Shown piece by piece: positions 51,776 through 60,460 of a DNA stretch of 64,000 nucleotides (position 1 is the stretch's first letter; each line of letters opens with the position of its first letter). The stretch is from Gemmatimonadales bacterium (GTDB lineage Bacteria; Gemmatimonadota; Glassbacteria; GWA2-58-10): contig JAJRTS010000020.1 in NCBI GenBank assembly GCA_024278175.1, positions 1-64,000 on the forward strand, written 5' to 3'. The position numbers were made by a program, and so were the translations under genes. Under the pieces are notes generated by a model. It was not told where the DNA came from. It saw only the letters and a list, made by a program, of their open reading frames with translations, and did no database searches.

Positions 51776-52492
51776 ATGTTGAATAAAGCGGCGCTGGTAA
51801 CGGGCGGCGCCAGGCGGATCGGGCGGGAGATAGCCCTGAGCCTGGCCGAAGGGGGCTGGGACGTGGTCCTGCACTACAACTCCTCGCGCGATGACGCCGA
51901 GGGCACCGCCGAAGAGGTCCGCGGCCGGGGAGTGAGCTGCCAGCTTGTCGGGTGCGATCTGGCCGATAGCCGCCGGATGCTGGAGTTGTTGCCCGCGGCG
52001 GTAGGGCTGGCGCCCGCTCTGGAATTGCTGGTCAACAACGCATCGGTATTCGAGCGCTCGCCGATAGCCGAAACCGAGGTCGGGCTTTTCGACTCTCACA
52101 TGGCGGTCAACCTTAGCGCCCCGTTTTTCCTGCTGCGTGATTTCGCCAGGCTGTGTGGGCGGGGGCAGGTGCTGAACCTGCTCGATACCCGGATCGTGCG
52201 CGATGAGTCGGCGTACGCGGCCTACACGCTGACCAGGAAAGCCCTGGCCGGGCTTACCCGCATGGCCGCCCGCGAGTTCGCCCCCGGGATCAGGGTCAAC
52301 GCCGTGGCTCCGGGACTGATCCTTCCTCCAGAGGGCGGCAACCGCGAGCAGTTCGAGCGCATGGCGGCCCGTATTCCGCTGGAGCGCCACGGCCACCCGC
52401 GGCAGGTGGCTCAGGCTGCGATGTATCTGGTCAACAGCGATTTTGTCACCGGACAGGTCATTCATGTCGACGGAGGAGAACACCTGCTGTGA
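51776..52492 (+). CDS. Short-chain dehydrogenase, pteridine reductase-like, with Arg at the catalytic Lys position
   Basis: This 238-residue SDR begins KAALVTGGARRIGREIALSLA, and its TGxxxxIG cofactor loop with an Arg pair suggests NADPH. NNASVFERSP is the NNAS-type motif. At the active site the usual YxxxK reads Tyr150-Thr-Leu-Thr-Arg154, with Lys155 one place late. VRVNAVAPG-type and GQVIHVDGG segments are present. Context (folB and folK follow in overlapping order) supports a FolM/PTR1-like dihydropterin reductase role. ATG 51776 or TTG 51779 with CGGGAG upstream. Confidence 0.82.
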   Translation: MLNKAALVTGGARRIGREIALSLAEGGWDVVLHYNSSRDDAEGTAEEVRGRGVSCQLVGCDLADSRRMLELLPAAVGLAPALELLVNNASVFERSPIAETEVGLFDSHMAVNLSAPFFLLRDFARLCGRGQVLNLLDTRIVRDESAYAAYTLTRKALAGLTRMAAREFAPGIRVNAVAPGLILPPEGGNREQFERMAARIPLERHGHPRQVAQAAMYLVNSDFVTGQVIHVDGGEHLL

Positions 52493-52845
52493 AACTGGCG
52501 ACTGTTACGATCAAGGACCTGGCTCTTCGCTGCGTTATCGGTCTCAACGACTGGGAGCGCAGGAAAAAGCAGGACGTGATGATTAATATCGAGTTCGAGT
52601 TTGACGCCGCCCGGGCCGTGGCCGGGGACGAGGGCGAACTGACAGTGGATTACAAGACGATCACCAAGCGCGTGATCGAGGGCGTGGAGGGCAGCGGTTT
52701 CAAGCTGCTCGAATCGCTGGCAAGCCATGTGCTGGAGCTTGTGATGGAAAGCCCCGGGGTGCTGCGGGCCACCGTGGAGGTGGACAAGCCCCACAGCCTG
52801 CGGTTCGCCGAATCCGTTTCGGTCCGGTTTTCCGCCGGGAGGTAA
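52489..52845 (+). CDS. folB: Dihydroneopterin aldolase FolB
   Basis: This 118-residue enzyme converts dihydroneopterin to 6-hydroxymethyl-dihydropterin and glycolaldehyde in folate synthesis. VTIKDLALRCVIGLNDWERRKKQDV matches the family N-terminus with the conserved Glu. VDYKTITKRVIEGVEGSGFKLLESLASHVLE carries the substrate-binding Leu-Glu and catalytic Lys-type residues; VDKPHSLRFAESVSV ends it. It starts with GTG overlapping the SDR stop (GTGA), with GGAGGAG upstream, so translation is coupled. Confidence 0.93.
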   Translation: MKLATVTIKDLALRCVIGLNDWERRKKQDVMINIEFEFDAARAVAGDEGELTVDYKTITKRVIEGVEGSGFKLLESLASHVLELVMESPGVLRATVEVDKPHSLRFAESVSVRFSAGR

Positions 52846-52850
52846 GAAAG

Positions 52851-53243
52851 ATGAATACCGTGATCGTCTCTGTGGGATCGAATATTGAACCGGAACGTAA
52901 TGTTCAGGCCGCACGCGAGCTGGTGGCTGAGCTCCACGAGTTGGTCGGCTGCTCGGATTTCGAGCGTACCGAACCGTTGAGTCGGCCCGGGCAGCCGGAA
53001 TTTATCAACGGGGCATTTCTGGTGCGTACGAACCTCGACCGTCCGGCTCTGCGGGCCAGCCTGAAAGAGATCGAAGACCGGCTGGGGCGTGTTCGCCGCT
53101 CCGACAAGTTCTGCCCACGGCGGATCGACCTGGATATCGTGGTCTGGAACGGCCGGGTGGTTGACGAGGATTACCACACCCGCGATTTCGTCCGCCGGGC
53201 CTGCGTCCAGTTGCTTCCGGCTCTGGAAAACGGTGAGAGTTGA
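52851..53243 (+). CDS. folK: 2-amino-4-hydroxy-6-hydroxymethyldihydropteridine pyrophosphokinase FolK
   Basis: This 130-residue HPPK transfers pyrophosphate from ATP to the FolB product. VIVSVGSNIEPERN is the N-terminal loop. QPEFINGAFLVRT places the substrate Asn, and IEDRLGRVRRSDKFCPRRIDLDIVVWNG holds the magnesium-binding DxD pair and ATP-contacting Args. It is shorter than the usual 150-160 residues at its C-terminus but has all core motifs. It follows folB by five bases. The next gene, rsfS, is separated by a MITE-like element. Confidence 0.93.
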   Translation: MNTVIVSVGSNIEPERNVQAARELVAELHELVGCSDFERTEPLSRPGQPEFINGAFLVRTNLDRPALRASLKEIEDRLGRVRRSDKFCPRRIDLDIVVWNGRVVDEDYHTRDFVRRACVQLLPALENGES

Positions 53244-53318
53244 GATAAACGGCCAGGTTGATTATTTTATGCCTTCATGACCCGGATGGATTCAGAAATT
53301 ATATCGTGAGTAAGGGAA

Positions 53319-53475
53319 GATGGTTTCGTAGAAAGTCATATTTTTCGATGGCAAAGTAAAAAGCTCCAGCTGCGAGGCGCGCAAATATCGAGCAATGGGG
53401 GCCTACTCAAAGGTACTCCGCAACGTGCGAGATATGGAAGCGCAACGAGGTAGATGGACTTTTTGCGAAGCCATC
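53319..53475 (-). mobile_element. MITE-like element, copy B (about 157 bp, inverted relative to copy A)
   Basis: gatggtttcgtagaaagtca (from 53319) and gactttttgcgaagccatc (53457-53475) form the terminal inverted repeats. Internal cgcaacgaggtagat (53441-53455) is the reverse complement of the matching segment of copy A at 8610-8624. It is inserted between folK and rsfS and ends 15 bases before the rsfS start. Confidence 0.75.
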
Positions 53476-53490
53476 AGGGAAGGGAGCCTG

Positions 53491-53895
53491 ATGGCCCGGA
53501 GGAAGAAGCTCAAGAACGAGTTGGGTGAGGAAAAGGTCCGCGAGATCGTTTTTGCCGCGGGCGAGTTGTGCCTGGAGAAAAAAGCGACCGATGTGGGCTT
53601 GCTGGATATTCGTAAAATTACCCAGATGACAGATTATTTCCTGATCGCCGGCGGTTTCACCGACATCCACGTGCGCGCGGTCAGCGAATATGTGGAGGAT
53701 CTGCTGCGAGAGAAATACGAGGTCAAACCGTGGCACGTGGAAGGCAGGGAAAGCGGCCGCTGGATGCTGCTGGACTACGTGGATTTCGTGGTGCACGTGT
53801 TCCAGCCGGAGGCCAGGGAGTTCTACCAACTGGAGAAGCTCTGGATCGATGCCGAGCGTCACGAGCTGGGTAGCGGCGATGGGGCGGTGGGGTGA
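53491..53895 (+). CDS. rsfS: Ribosomal silencing factor RsfS (Iojap/YbeB family)
   Basis: This 134-residue protein binds ribosomal protein uL14 and blocks subunit joining during starvation. LDIRKITQMTDYFLIAGGFTDIHVRAVSEYVEDLL and HVEGRESGRWMLLDYVDFVVHVFQPEAREFYQLEKLW are the family signatures. ATG 53491 with GGGAG six bases upstream is the start; the frame is open further upstream only because it runs through the MITE-like element. The element thus forms the immediate 5' region and may carry or disrupt its promoter. Confidence 0.94.
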   Translation: MARRKKLKNELGEEKVREIVFAAGELCLEKKATDVGLLDIRKITQMTDYFLIAGGFTDIHVRAVSEYVEDLLREKYEVKPWHVEGRESGRWMLLDYVDFVVHVFQPEAREFYQLEKLWIDAERHELGSGDGAVG

Positions 53896-54219
53896 GTCCC
53901 TGCCGTTACTGTGTTATGCAGGTATTGTGCTTTAATCCTCCCCATTCATTCCCCCCCCTGTGTCCCCTCTTGTTAGAGGGGAATAAATGCACCGACTATC
54001 TAGTATTATGTATGCTTCTGGTGGTAGTGGCCAGACCCATCTTTTAGTGAAGGAATAGAAGAACAACCTGTCATGCCGGGCGCTGGATTGATGCTCTGGC
54101 GGCAAAATCCCCCCTCTTGAGAGGGGTGCCCGCAGTCCGTGCGGGCGGGGTGTGCCGGGATCCGCCAATAGCAATATTGCGCCACTTAATCTTAGCGGGA
54201 ACTTGGCGTCAAAGTACTG
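53896..54219. repeat. Intergenic region with one truncated and one complete double-hairpin repeat
   Basis: Copy 5 (about 53950-53986) keeps only the cccctct-tgtt-agagggg hairpin. Copy 6 (54105-54156, forward) is complete: cccctct-tg-agagggg then gcccgc-agtccgt-gcgggc and ggggtgtg. No gene is supported between rsfS and the convergent exbD. Confidence 0.7.
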
Positions 54220-54630
54220 CTACTGCTTTTTGTGTTCGGTGGCGATTGTCACCATCTCTATTCCGCTCTGGCGGGCCAGGTCCATCACCTCGATCACCTT
54301 TCCGTGGGTCACTTCCTTATCCGCCTTCACGTTGAGCACCAGCGGCTTGCCCTCGTCGATGGACTTGCGGAATATCCCGGGCAATTCATCGACCCGCACC
54401 ATCTGATCACCGAAATAGAGCTCGCCCTGGCTGGTGATGTAAACGGTCATCGGCTCGGGGGCGTTGCTCTCCGGTGGCTCGGCCCCGGACGCCGGCAGAG
54501 CGATCTTGAGCGCGGGCTCGTCCATGAACGTGGCGCTGACCATGAAGAAGATCAGCAGCAGGAACACCACGTCCACCAGCGAGATGATGTTGATAACCGC
54601 TTTGCGTCTGTGCCGCTGGGAGAACTGCAT
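54220..54630 (-). CDS. exbD: Biopolymer transport protein ExbD/TolR
   Basis: This 136-residue inner-membrane protein has a single N-terminal helix (ISLVDVVFLLLIFFMVSATFM) containing the conserved proton-conducting Asp of the LVDVxFLLL motif. A periplasmic domain follows (LPASGAEPPES to the C-terminus). With ExbB it turns proton flow into work on TonB. The ATG overlaps the exbB stop by the shared ATGA, so it is the last gene of tonB-exbB-exbD. Confidence 0.92.
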   Translation of the reverse strand: MQFSQRHRRKAVINIISLVDVVFLLLIFFMVSATFMDEPALKIALPASGAEPPESNAPEPMTVYITSQGELYFGDQMVRVDELPGIFRKSIDEGKPLVLNVKADKEVTHGKVIEVMDLARQSGIEMVTIATEHKKQ

Positions 54631-55277
54631 CAGCGCCCCGCTCTCTCTCTCCCGGCGTGCGCGGCGGCGTCATGGTTGAACCCGGAAAGCTTGTTAAGCA
54701 GGTAGCCGGCCCAGTATTCAAGGTCCATCGCCAGCCCGTCAACTTTGTTTGTAAAGTAGTTGTACGCCACCAGCGCGGGGATGCCGATACACAGCCCCGT
54801 TGCAGTGGTGATCAGCGCCAGTTGAATGCCGCTGGCCAGCGCGGATGCCTGGCCGATCCCGAACTGGGTGATATCGCGGAAGATCTGGATCATGCCCAGC
54901 ACCGTGCCCAGGATACCCAGCAGCGGCGAGATACCCGCCACCGTGTCGAGCACCACCAGCCCACGCTCCAGGCGGCGGGTCTGTTGGCGGCCGGTGTCGA
55001 GGATCGCTTCCTTGATCTCCTCTTTCGGCAGCTTTTTCATCTCCAGGGCGGTGAGCACCACCGCGCTGAACGGCCCCTTGTTTTTCTCGCAGATAGCATA
55101 GGCCAGCCCCAGGTCCTCGGGGCTCTTGATATTTTCGATCACCTGGGTGATATCGGGCCGGATCACTCTGGCGTGCCGCAGGTTCAGCGCTCTCTCGACT
55201 ATTATCGCCAACGCCACCACGGAACAAAAAGCCAGCGGGTACATCAGCACGCCGCCCTGCTGGAAAAGCTCAATCAT
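54630..55277 (-). CDS. exbB: MotA/TolQ/ExbB proton channel family protein
   Basis: This 215-residue protein has three transmembrane helices: GGVLMYPLAFCSVVALAIIVERAL, LVVLDTVAGISPLLGILGTVLGMIQIF and LALITTATGLCIGIPALVAYNYF. The last two hold the conserved Gly/Thr-rich motifs of the ExbB pentamer. The cytoplasmic loop lies between helices 1 and 2. It follows the TonB-like gene by 35 bases and overlaps exbD. Confidence 0.92.
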   Translation of the reverse strand: MIELFQQGGVLMYPLAFCSVVALAIIVERALNLRHARVIRPDITQVIENIKSPEDLGLAYAICEKNKGPFSAVVLTALEMKKLPKEEIKEAILDTGRQQTRRLERGLVVLDTVAGISPLLGILGTVLGMIQIFRDITQFGIGQASALASGIQLALITTATGLCIGIPALVAYNYFTNKVDGLAMDLEYWAGYLLNKLSGFNHDAAAHAGRERAGR

Positions 55278-55312
55278 CTGCCAACCTGCCTTTGCTTTCT
55301 ATTTAGCCAGCT

Positions 55313-56236
55313 TTACCGGATAAATTCGTTGTAGAAAAATCCCGCCGTGATCTCCAGGTACTCGTCCGGGAAATCGCTGGGCAGGGGGATGAACGGAAAC
55401 GAGGCTTTTATCGAATGCACGCTGGCGTTTTTCAGCGTCTCGTGCCCGGTGTAGGTTATCAGCACGAAATTCGTCATCGATCCGTCTCGCTGGATCCTGA
55501 ACCGCAGGAACGTGCGGCCGTGAACCAGACCCATAAAGAACGCTGGTGGGGGATATATATTACTCTCGATCTTTTTTTTCAACTCTTTAAGGTACGGCGC
55601 CCAGTTCCAGTTGTAGGTTGACAGTTTGAAATCGCTGCCCACGCCGGCCCGGCTCCGGCGGTTGTCGAAACGGGGCGCGTTGGGCATGGGCGGGCGGCCC
55701 TGTCTGCCCTGGGGTTGCTGTTGCTGCAAGGGCTGTGGGGGCTGGGGTTGCTCCTGTTCCTTGGGCGTAAGGCGGCTCAAGGCCTCCAGTTGACGCAGTG
55801 GGTCGACTACGGCGCCGGTTTCCTGCTGCTCCGGTTTAACCTGTTCGCGTTCCTGCTGCTGTTGCCGTGGGTTGTCCGGCATGCCGGGCGTGGCGGTGGA
55901 GGGCTGCCGCTCAGGTGTCATCGCCGCTATCTCCGAGCGGCCTTCCTGGTAAGGCAGTCCCTCTGCCAGCTCCTGCGGGGCTTCGGGGTTGCTGGCGGCC
56001 AGGTTCTTGTCGGAAATGAAGGGAGTCACCTGCTCCACTTCGCTCTCGGTGGCGTCCTCGGGAGTGTCCACGAAAATGAAAGTCATCCTGTCGCGCTGCT
56101 TTTCGGCCCTTTCCTGTTCGGCCCGGGCCTCGTCGGCCGCGGAGTCCATGAACAACCCCATGGGAACCAGCAGCAGCAACAGGTGCAGCAGAATCGAAAT
56201 CAGGAAGGTTTTTTTCAGGCTTATTTCGTCTGACAC
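55313..56236 (-). CDS. TonB-like energy transducer with Pro/Gln-rich linker
   Basis: This 307-residue protein has one N-terminal helix (FLISILLHLLLLLVPMGLFM), a long charged and Pro/Gln-rich periplasmic spacer (residues about 55-215, including EQPQPPQPLQQQQPQG), and a C-terminal domain. The end (YLKELKKKIESNIYPPPAF ... RTFLRFRIQRDGSMTNF) follows the TonB C-terminal pattern in which YP and the GxV-like strand are conserved. It would span the periplasm to energise outer-membrane transporters. Start is GTG 56236. No TonB-dependent receptor is in the window. Confidence 0.82.
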   Translation of the reverse strand: MSDEISLKKTFLISILLHLLLLLVPMGLFMDSAADEARAEQERAEKQRDRMTFIFVDTPEDATESEVEQVTPFISDKNLAASNPEAPQELAEGLPYQEGRSEIAAMTPERQPSTATPGMPDNPRQQQQEREQVKPEQQETGAVVDPLRQLEALSRLTPKEQEQPQPPQPLQQQQPQGRQGRPPMPNAPRFDNRRSRAGVGSDFKLSTYNWNWAPYLKELKKKIESNIYPPPAFFMGLVHGRTFLRFRIQRDGSMTNFVLITYTGHETLKNASVHSIKASFPFIPLPSDFPDEYLEITAGFFYNEFIR

Positions 56237-56574
56237 GGTCTTACCCGGAAATTTTATTCAGGAAGGCGGTGAAAACACTTTTTCACTGCCCGGATAAAAA
56301 TGGATTGCTTGAATCGTCGCCCAGGGGCAAGACAAGCCGTTCGAATTGCATCGTTACGATATAAATCTGATCAGCCTTTCCCGCTTCAGGAACGGCTCAC
56401 CCCGAATATACTCGCAACGGTCCTTGAGAAGCTTGTTGCCCCATCCCCAAAAACAGTGTTCGGCCAGAGACGGAAACAGACGGAATCCCGTCCGCCGGTC
56501 CGACCCCTGAATACCGCCCTTACTTACACCCCGCCGCGCGGATAGTTCTCCGCACGTGCGGCGGAGTGCCAAAG
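56237..56574. other. Intergenic region with GC-rich hairpin
   Basis: No gene is supported. A nested inverted repeat at about 56531-56563 (ccgccgc ... gcggcgg enclosing gcgga-tagttc-tccgc) follows the metallophosphoesterase gene on the minus strand. ggcaagacaagccgtt near 56330 also occurs in the MITE-like unit at 12990. A minus-strand frame runs through the middle but has no recognisable domain. Confidence 0.4.
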
Positions 56575-57528
56575 CTACTCGCCCGCGGGCCCGACTCCGT
56601 GGAGTGTCCAGGTTGAGCGCAGGGCGTAGTTGCTCCCGCTGCCGTCGTCCCGCCACAGCTCCACTTCCGGCACGCCCTCGCCCACGCTTACCCGCATGAA
56701 CGAGCTGGGCGCGCCCATGTCGCCCACACCGCGGCTATGGCCCGCGTCCAGTTGCCAGAGGCCGTTGATATAGCTGACAGAGGCGTTGTGGGTATGCCCG
56801 CAGAGGTAGATGGCGCGGTGTTTGCGTAGCAGGGCCATGAACCGGGCGTTGTTTTGCTCGTGCTCGTTGAGGCTGTCATCGGCGTGACGCACCCGGCCAC
56901 TGCTCTCATCGGGTACGGGCACCACCGGCTCGTGGCCGGCCACTATTTTGTAGGGCTTCGTGGAGGCGGCCAGGTCGGCGGCCAGCCACTGGTAAAGCTC
57001 ATCAACCACGTCACCGTTGGCCCCGATATCGCTGCTGCCGTCGTAGTACTGGTTGATCACCGCAAAGTGGACCGGGCCGTAGTCAAACGAGAAAGTCGTT
57101 TCCACGCTGCCCTCCGGGCCGCTGCGAACGATCCCCGGCAGCTTGTCGCCGCCGGCGTTGTACTCCCGCAGCCAGGCCATGTCCTCGGGTGTTTCCGCTT
57201 CGTGGTTGCCGATCACCGGATACCAGGGGTAACCGGCACCGATCAGCGAATCCAGCACCTCGCGAACATCCTGCGGCGGGTCGATATCGCCGGGGCTGAC
57301 CATGAATTCCCCCGCACCGGCGTCGGCGATCGCCTGGACCGCCTGGGCAAAGTGCCGGCCGTCGCGGTATTCCGGCTTTGCGAACTCGCGCATGTCACAG
57401 GAAATCAGGAAGGTGAAACCGCTGCCTTCTTGCGGACCGGCTTTGATTTTTTCCTGACAGGCAAATAACATCCCCATGCTGACCAGCAAAAACGCGGACT
57501 TCCAGCCCCAGCTCCGGATCTTTTCCAT
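56575..57528 (-). CDS. Metallophosphoesterase lipoprotein
   Basis: This 317-residue calcineurin-like phosphoesterase has a lipobox signal (SAFLLVSMGMLFAC). Metal-site motifs are SPGDIDPP (GDxxD), VIGNHEAET (GNHE), VAGHEPVV and CGHTHN (GHxH). The first motif reads SCDMRE, so the usual DxH pair is altered. It probably cleaves phosphate mono- or diesters at the cell envelope. The ATG at 57528 with GAGGAGA upstream is preferred to the in-frame start at 57603. Confidence 0.85.
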   Translation of the reverse strand: MEKIRSWGWKSAFLLVSMGMLFACQEKIKAGPQEGSGFTFLISCDMREFAKPEYRDGRHFAQAVQAIADAGAGEFMVSPGDIDPPQDVREVLDSLIGAGYPWYPVIGNHEAETPEDMAWLREYNAGGDKLPGIVRSGPEGSVETTFSFDYGPVHFAVINQYYDGSSDIGANGDVVDELYQWLAADLAASTKPYKIVAGHEPVVPVPDESSGRVRHADDSLNEHEQNNARFMALLRKHRAIYLCGHTHNASVSYINGLWQLDAGHSRGVGDMGAPSSFMRVSVGEGVPEVELWRDDGSGSNYALRSTWTLHGVGPAGE

Positions 57529-57753
57529 CGGTTGGTTCTCCTCTGTCAGACAACTTCGATAATCTCGCAGGATACTAATTATTCGTGGGTTTTGTAGATT
57601 CATATTCTATAGCCGCTTACGTTACGTGTCAAGCACTGCGCTGTCACTTGAGGTTGGCAGAGGCGAAAAAACTTGACTTGCCCCACCGGCTCGGGCAATC
57701 ATAACAGTTCCTTAATATTTTGCTGGATTAACACTGTGGATGGGAGGCCCCGG

Positions 57754-60450
57754 TTGGCCGACAGGTTGGTTCTGATCGATGGGTATGCGATACTCTACAG
57801 GGCGTATTTCGCTTTTATCAACAGTCCGCGCCGCACCTCGCGGGGAGAGAACACCAGTGCCGTGTTCGGCATGCTGTTGCAGTTGGGCAAACTGATTGAG
57901 GACTGCCGGCCCACGCACATGGCGTTTGTGATGGATACCTCCAAGCCCACTTTCCGCGATGAACTCTATCCGGCCTACAAGGCTACGCGAGAGAAAATGC
58001 CGGAGGACTTGCGCGAGCAGATCCCGTGGGCCCGTGAGCTGATGCGCGACTGCCTGCGGGTGCCGATCCTGGAACTGGACGGCTACGAGGCGGACGATGT
58101 GATCGGCACACTGTCCCGCCGCGCCGCGGCCGAGGGTGTTGAGTGCGTGATTGTCTCCGGCGACAAGGACTTCCACCAGTTGATCAGCGATAAAGTGCTG
58201 CTCTACAACCGTAAGGGCCGGGGCGAGGAAGCCGAGTGGGTGGGGCCGGAGAACGCCAGCGAACGCCTGGGCGTGCCGCCGGAAAAAACTATCGATTTTC
58301 TGGCCCTGACCGGCGACAGCTCGGACAACATCCCGGGGGTGAAGGGCGTGGGCAAGGTGGCCGCCAACAAGCTGTTGGCCCGGTACGAGTCGCTTGATGA
58401 AATCTACGAGCATCTGGAGGAAATCCCCCAGCCGGGCTTGCGAAAAAAACTTGCCGAGGGCCGCGAGAGCGCCATGCTCAGCCGTAAGCTGGTCACGATC
58501 CGGACTGATCTGGATCTGAAGCTGGACTGGGATGAGCTGAAGATGAGCGAACCGGACAGGGAGAAGCTCTCCGGGATGTTCGAGCGCCTGGAATTCCGCA
58601 CGCTTCGCCCGCGTTTTGGGTTGGAGACGGTGGAACAGAAGAGCGAGAAAGTGGAGAAGGATTACAGCCTGGTGACCAGCCGCAAGGAATTGGAGGCGGT
58701 GGTCTCGGAACTGAAACGGGCAAAAAAATTCGCGGTGGACGTGGAGACAACCAGCCTTGACGCCATCTCGGCCCGACTGGTGGGAATCTCTCTCAGTTGC
58801 CGGGCGCACAGCGGATGGTACGTGCCGGTGGGCCACTCAGTGGGTCGGAATCTGGACCTGGATACTGTCCGTGAGCTGCTGGGGCCGCTGCTGGCCGATG
58901 AGGCAATCGGCTGTGTGGGCCAGAATATCAAGTACGACATGACCGTGCTGGAGTTGGCCGGTATGTCCGTACGCGGAATCGTGGGTGATCCGATGATCGC
59001 CAGCTACCTGCTGGACCCCGGTATGCGCTCACGTAAGCTGGATGCGCTGGCCGAGCATCTGCTGGGTTACCGGATGAAAAGTTTCGAGGACGTGGCGGGC
59101 CGGGGCAAGGAGCAGGTCACGTTCGATCTGGTGGACCTCGATGAGGCCACGTTCTACTCGGCCGAGGACGCGGATGTCACCCTGCTGCTCGATAATCTGC
59201 TGGAGAGGCGGATCGACGAGGAAGACCTGGGGCCGCTCTACCGCAAGGTGGAACTGCCGCTGATCCCGGTGCTGGCCCGGATGGAGATGGCCGGGGTGGC
59301 GCTGGACGTGCCCTACCTGAACAAGATGAGCGGCGAGCTGGAGCAACGCCTGAACGCGCTGGAGTGCAGGGCCTGGGAGCTGGCGGGCCACGAGTTCAAT
59401 GTCAACAGCACCCGGCAACTGGCTACGGTCCTGTTTGATGAGCTGGGCATCAAGCCGGTCAAGAAAACCAAGACCGGGTTCAGCACGGACAGCGCCGTGC
59501 TGGCCCAGTTGTGGGACGAGCACCCGCTGCCGGGGATCATGCTGGAACTTCGCGAGGTGGCCAAGCTCAAGAGCACCTATGTGGACTCGCTGCCCCGGCA
59601 GGTCAACCCGCGCACGGGTCGGGTGCACACCTCGTTCAACCAGATGGTGGCGGCCACGGGCAGGCTGTCGAGTAACAACCCCAATCTACAGAATATCCCG
59701 ATCCGCACCGAGGAGGGCCGGGAGATCCGCAAGGCATTCATCCCCTCGGCCCGGGGCCGTCTGCTGCTGGGCTGCGACTACAGCCAGATAGAGCTGCGGC
59801 TCCTGGCCCACCTCTCGGGCGATCAGTCGATGATCGAGGCGTTCACCCGCGGGGTGGACATCCACACCGAGACCGCCGCGCGGCTGTTCGGGCTGGAACC
59901 CTCGCAGGTGAACCCGCGGCATCGCTCCCGGGCGAAAACCATCAACTTCGGGGTGCTCTACGGCATGGGCGCTCACCGGCTGAGCAACGAGCTCAAGATT
60001 CCCTACAAGGAAGCGAAGCAGTTTATTGACGACTACTTTTCGCGTTTTCCCAAGGTCCGCGAATATCTAGAGCGTCAGGTGGCCCTGGCGCGCGAACAGG
60101 GCTGGGTCTCCACGATCATGGGCCGCAAGCGCAAGCTGCCGGAGATCAACAGTTCCAACCGGGTCCAGCGTCAGGGGGCCGAGCGGATGGCGCTCAACAC
60201 GCCGATCCAGGGCTCGGCCGCCGACCTGATCAAGGCCGCGATGATAGCGGTGGACAGGGAACTGGCGGCCAGCTATCCCGAGGCGGTAATGATCCTGCAG
60301 GTTCACGATGAGCTGATTTTCGATGTGCCGGAGGACCGGGCGCAGGGTGTGGCCGAGCTGGTTGTGGACCTGATGGAGAATACCTGCAAGCTGGACGTGC
60401 CGGTGAAAGTGGACCTGGGCATGGGCCGCAACTGGCTGGAATGCAAGTGA
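57754..60450 (+). CDS. polA: DNA polymerase I
   Basis: This 898-residue repair and Okazaki-fragment polymerase has a 5'-3' exonuclease domain (residues 1-290; DGYAILYRAYFAF, ELDGYEADDVIGTLSR, GDSSDNIPGVKGVG). A 3'-5' exonuclease domain follows (about 305-490) with intact proofreading residues VDVETTSLD, NIKYD and YSAEDAD. The palm/fingers/thumb polymerase has DYSQIELRLLAHLSGD, RAKTINFGVLYGMGAH and QVHDELIFDVP. The TTG at 57754 with GGGAGG at 57742-57747 is preferred to further-upstream starts. coaE follows after 10 bases. Confidence 0.96.
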   Translation: MADRLVLIDGYAILYRAYFAFINSPRRTSRGENTSAVFGMLLQLGKLIEDCRPTHMAFVMDTSKPTFRDELYPAYKATREKMPEDLREQIPWARELMRDCLRVPILELDGYEADDVIGTLSRRAAAEGVECVIVSGDKDFHQLISDKVLLYNRKGRGEEAEWVGPENASERLGVPPEKTIDFLALTGDSSDNIPGVKGVGKVAANKLLARYESLDEIYEHLEEIPQPGLRKKLAEGRESAMLSRKLVTIRTDLDLKLDWDELKMSEPDREKLSGMFERLEFRTLRPRFGLETVEQKSEKVEKDYSLVTSRKELEAVVSELKRAKKFAVDVETTSLDAISARLVGISLSCRAHSGWYVPVGHSVGRNLDLDTVRELLGPLLADEAIGCVGQNIKYDMTVLELAGMSVRGIVGDPMIASYLLDPGMRSRKLDALAEHLLGYRMKSFEDVAGRGKEQVTFDLVDLDEATFYSAEDADVTLLLDNLLERRIDEEDLGPLYRKVELPLIPVLARMEMAGVALDVPYLNKMSGELEQRLNALECRAWELAGHEFNVNSTRQLATVLFDELGIKPVKKTKTGFSTDSAVLAQLWDEHPLPGIMLELREVAKLKSTYVDSLPRQVNPRTGRVHTSFNQMVAATGRLSSNNPNLQNIPIRTEEGREIRKAFIPSARGRLLLGCDYSQIELRLLAHLSGDQSMIEAFTRGVDIHTETAARLFGLEPSQVNPRHRSRAKTINFGVLYGMGAHRLSNELKIPYKEAKQFIDDYFSRFPKVREYLERQVALAREQGWVSTIMGRKRKLPEINSSNRVQRQGAERMALNTPIQGSAADLIKAAMIAVDRELAASYPEAVMILQVHDELIFDVPEDRAQGVAELVVDLMENTCKLDVPVKVDLGMGRNWLECK

Positions 60451-60460
60451 AAGGCGGTGG

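Noticed and set aside
56354-56656. Possible 100-residue minus-strand gene
   Set aside because: It overlaps the end of the metallophosphoesterase gene, has Arg-rich low-complexity sequence, and no domain or ribosome binding site was seen.
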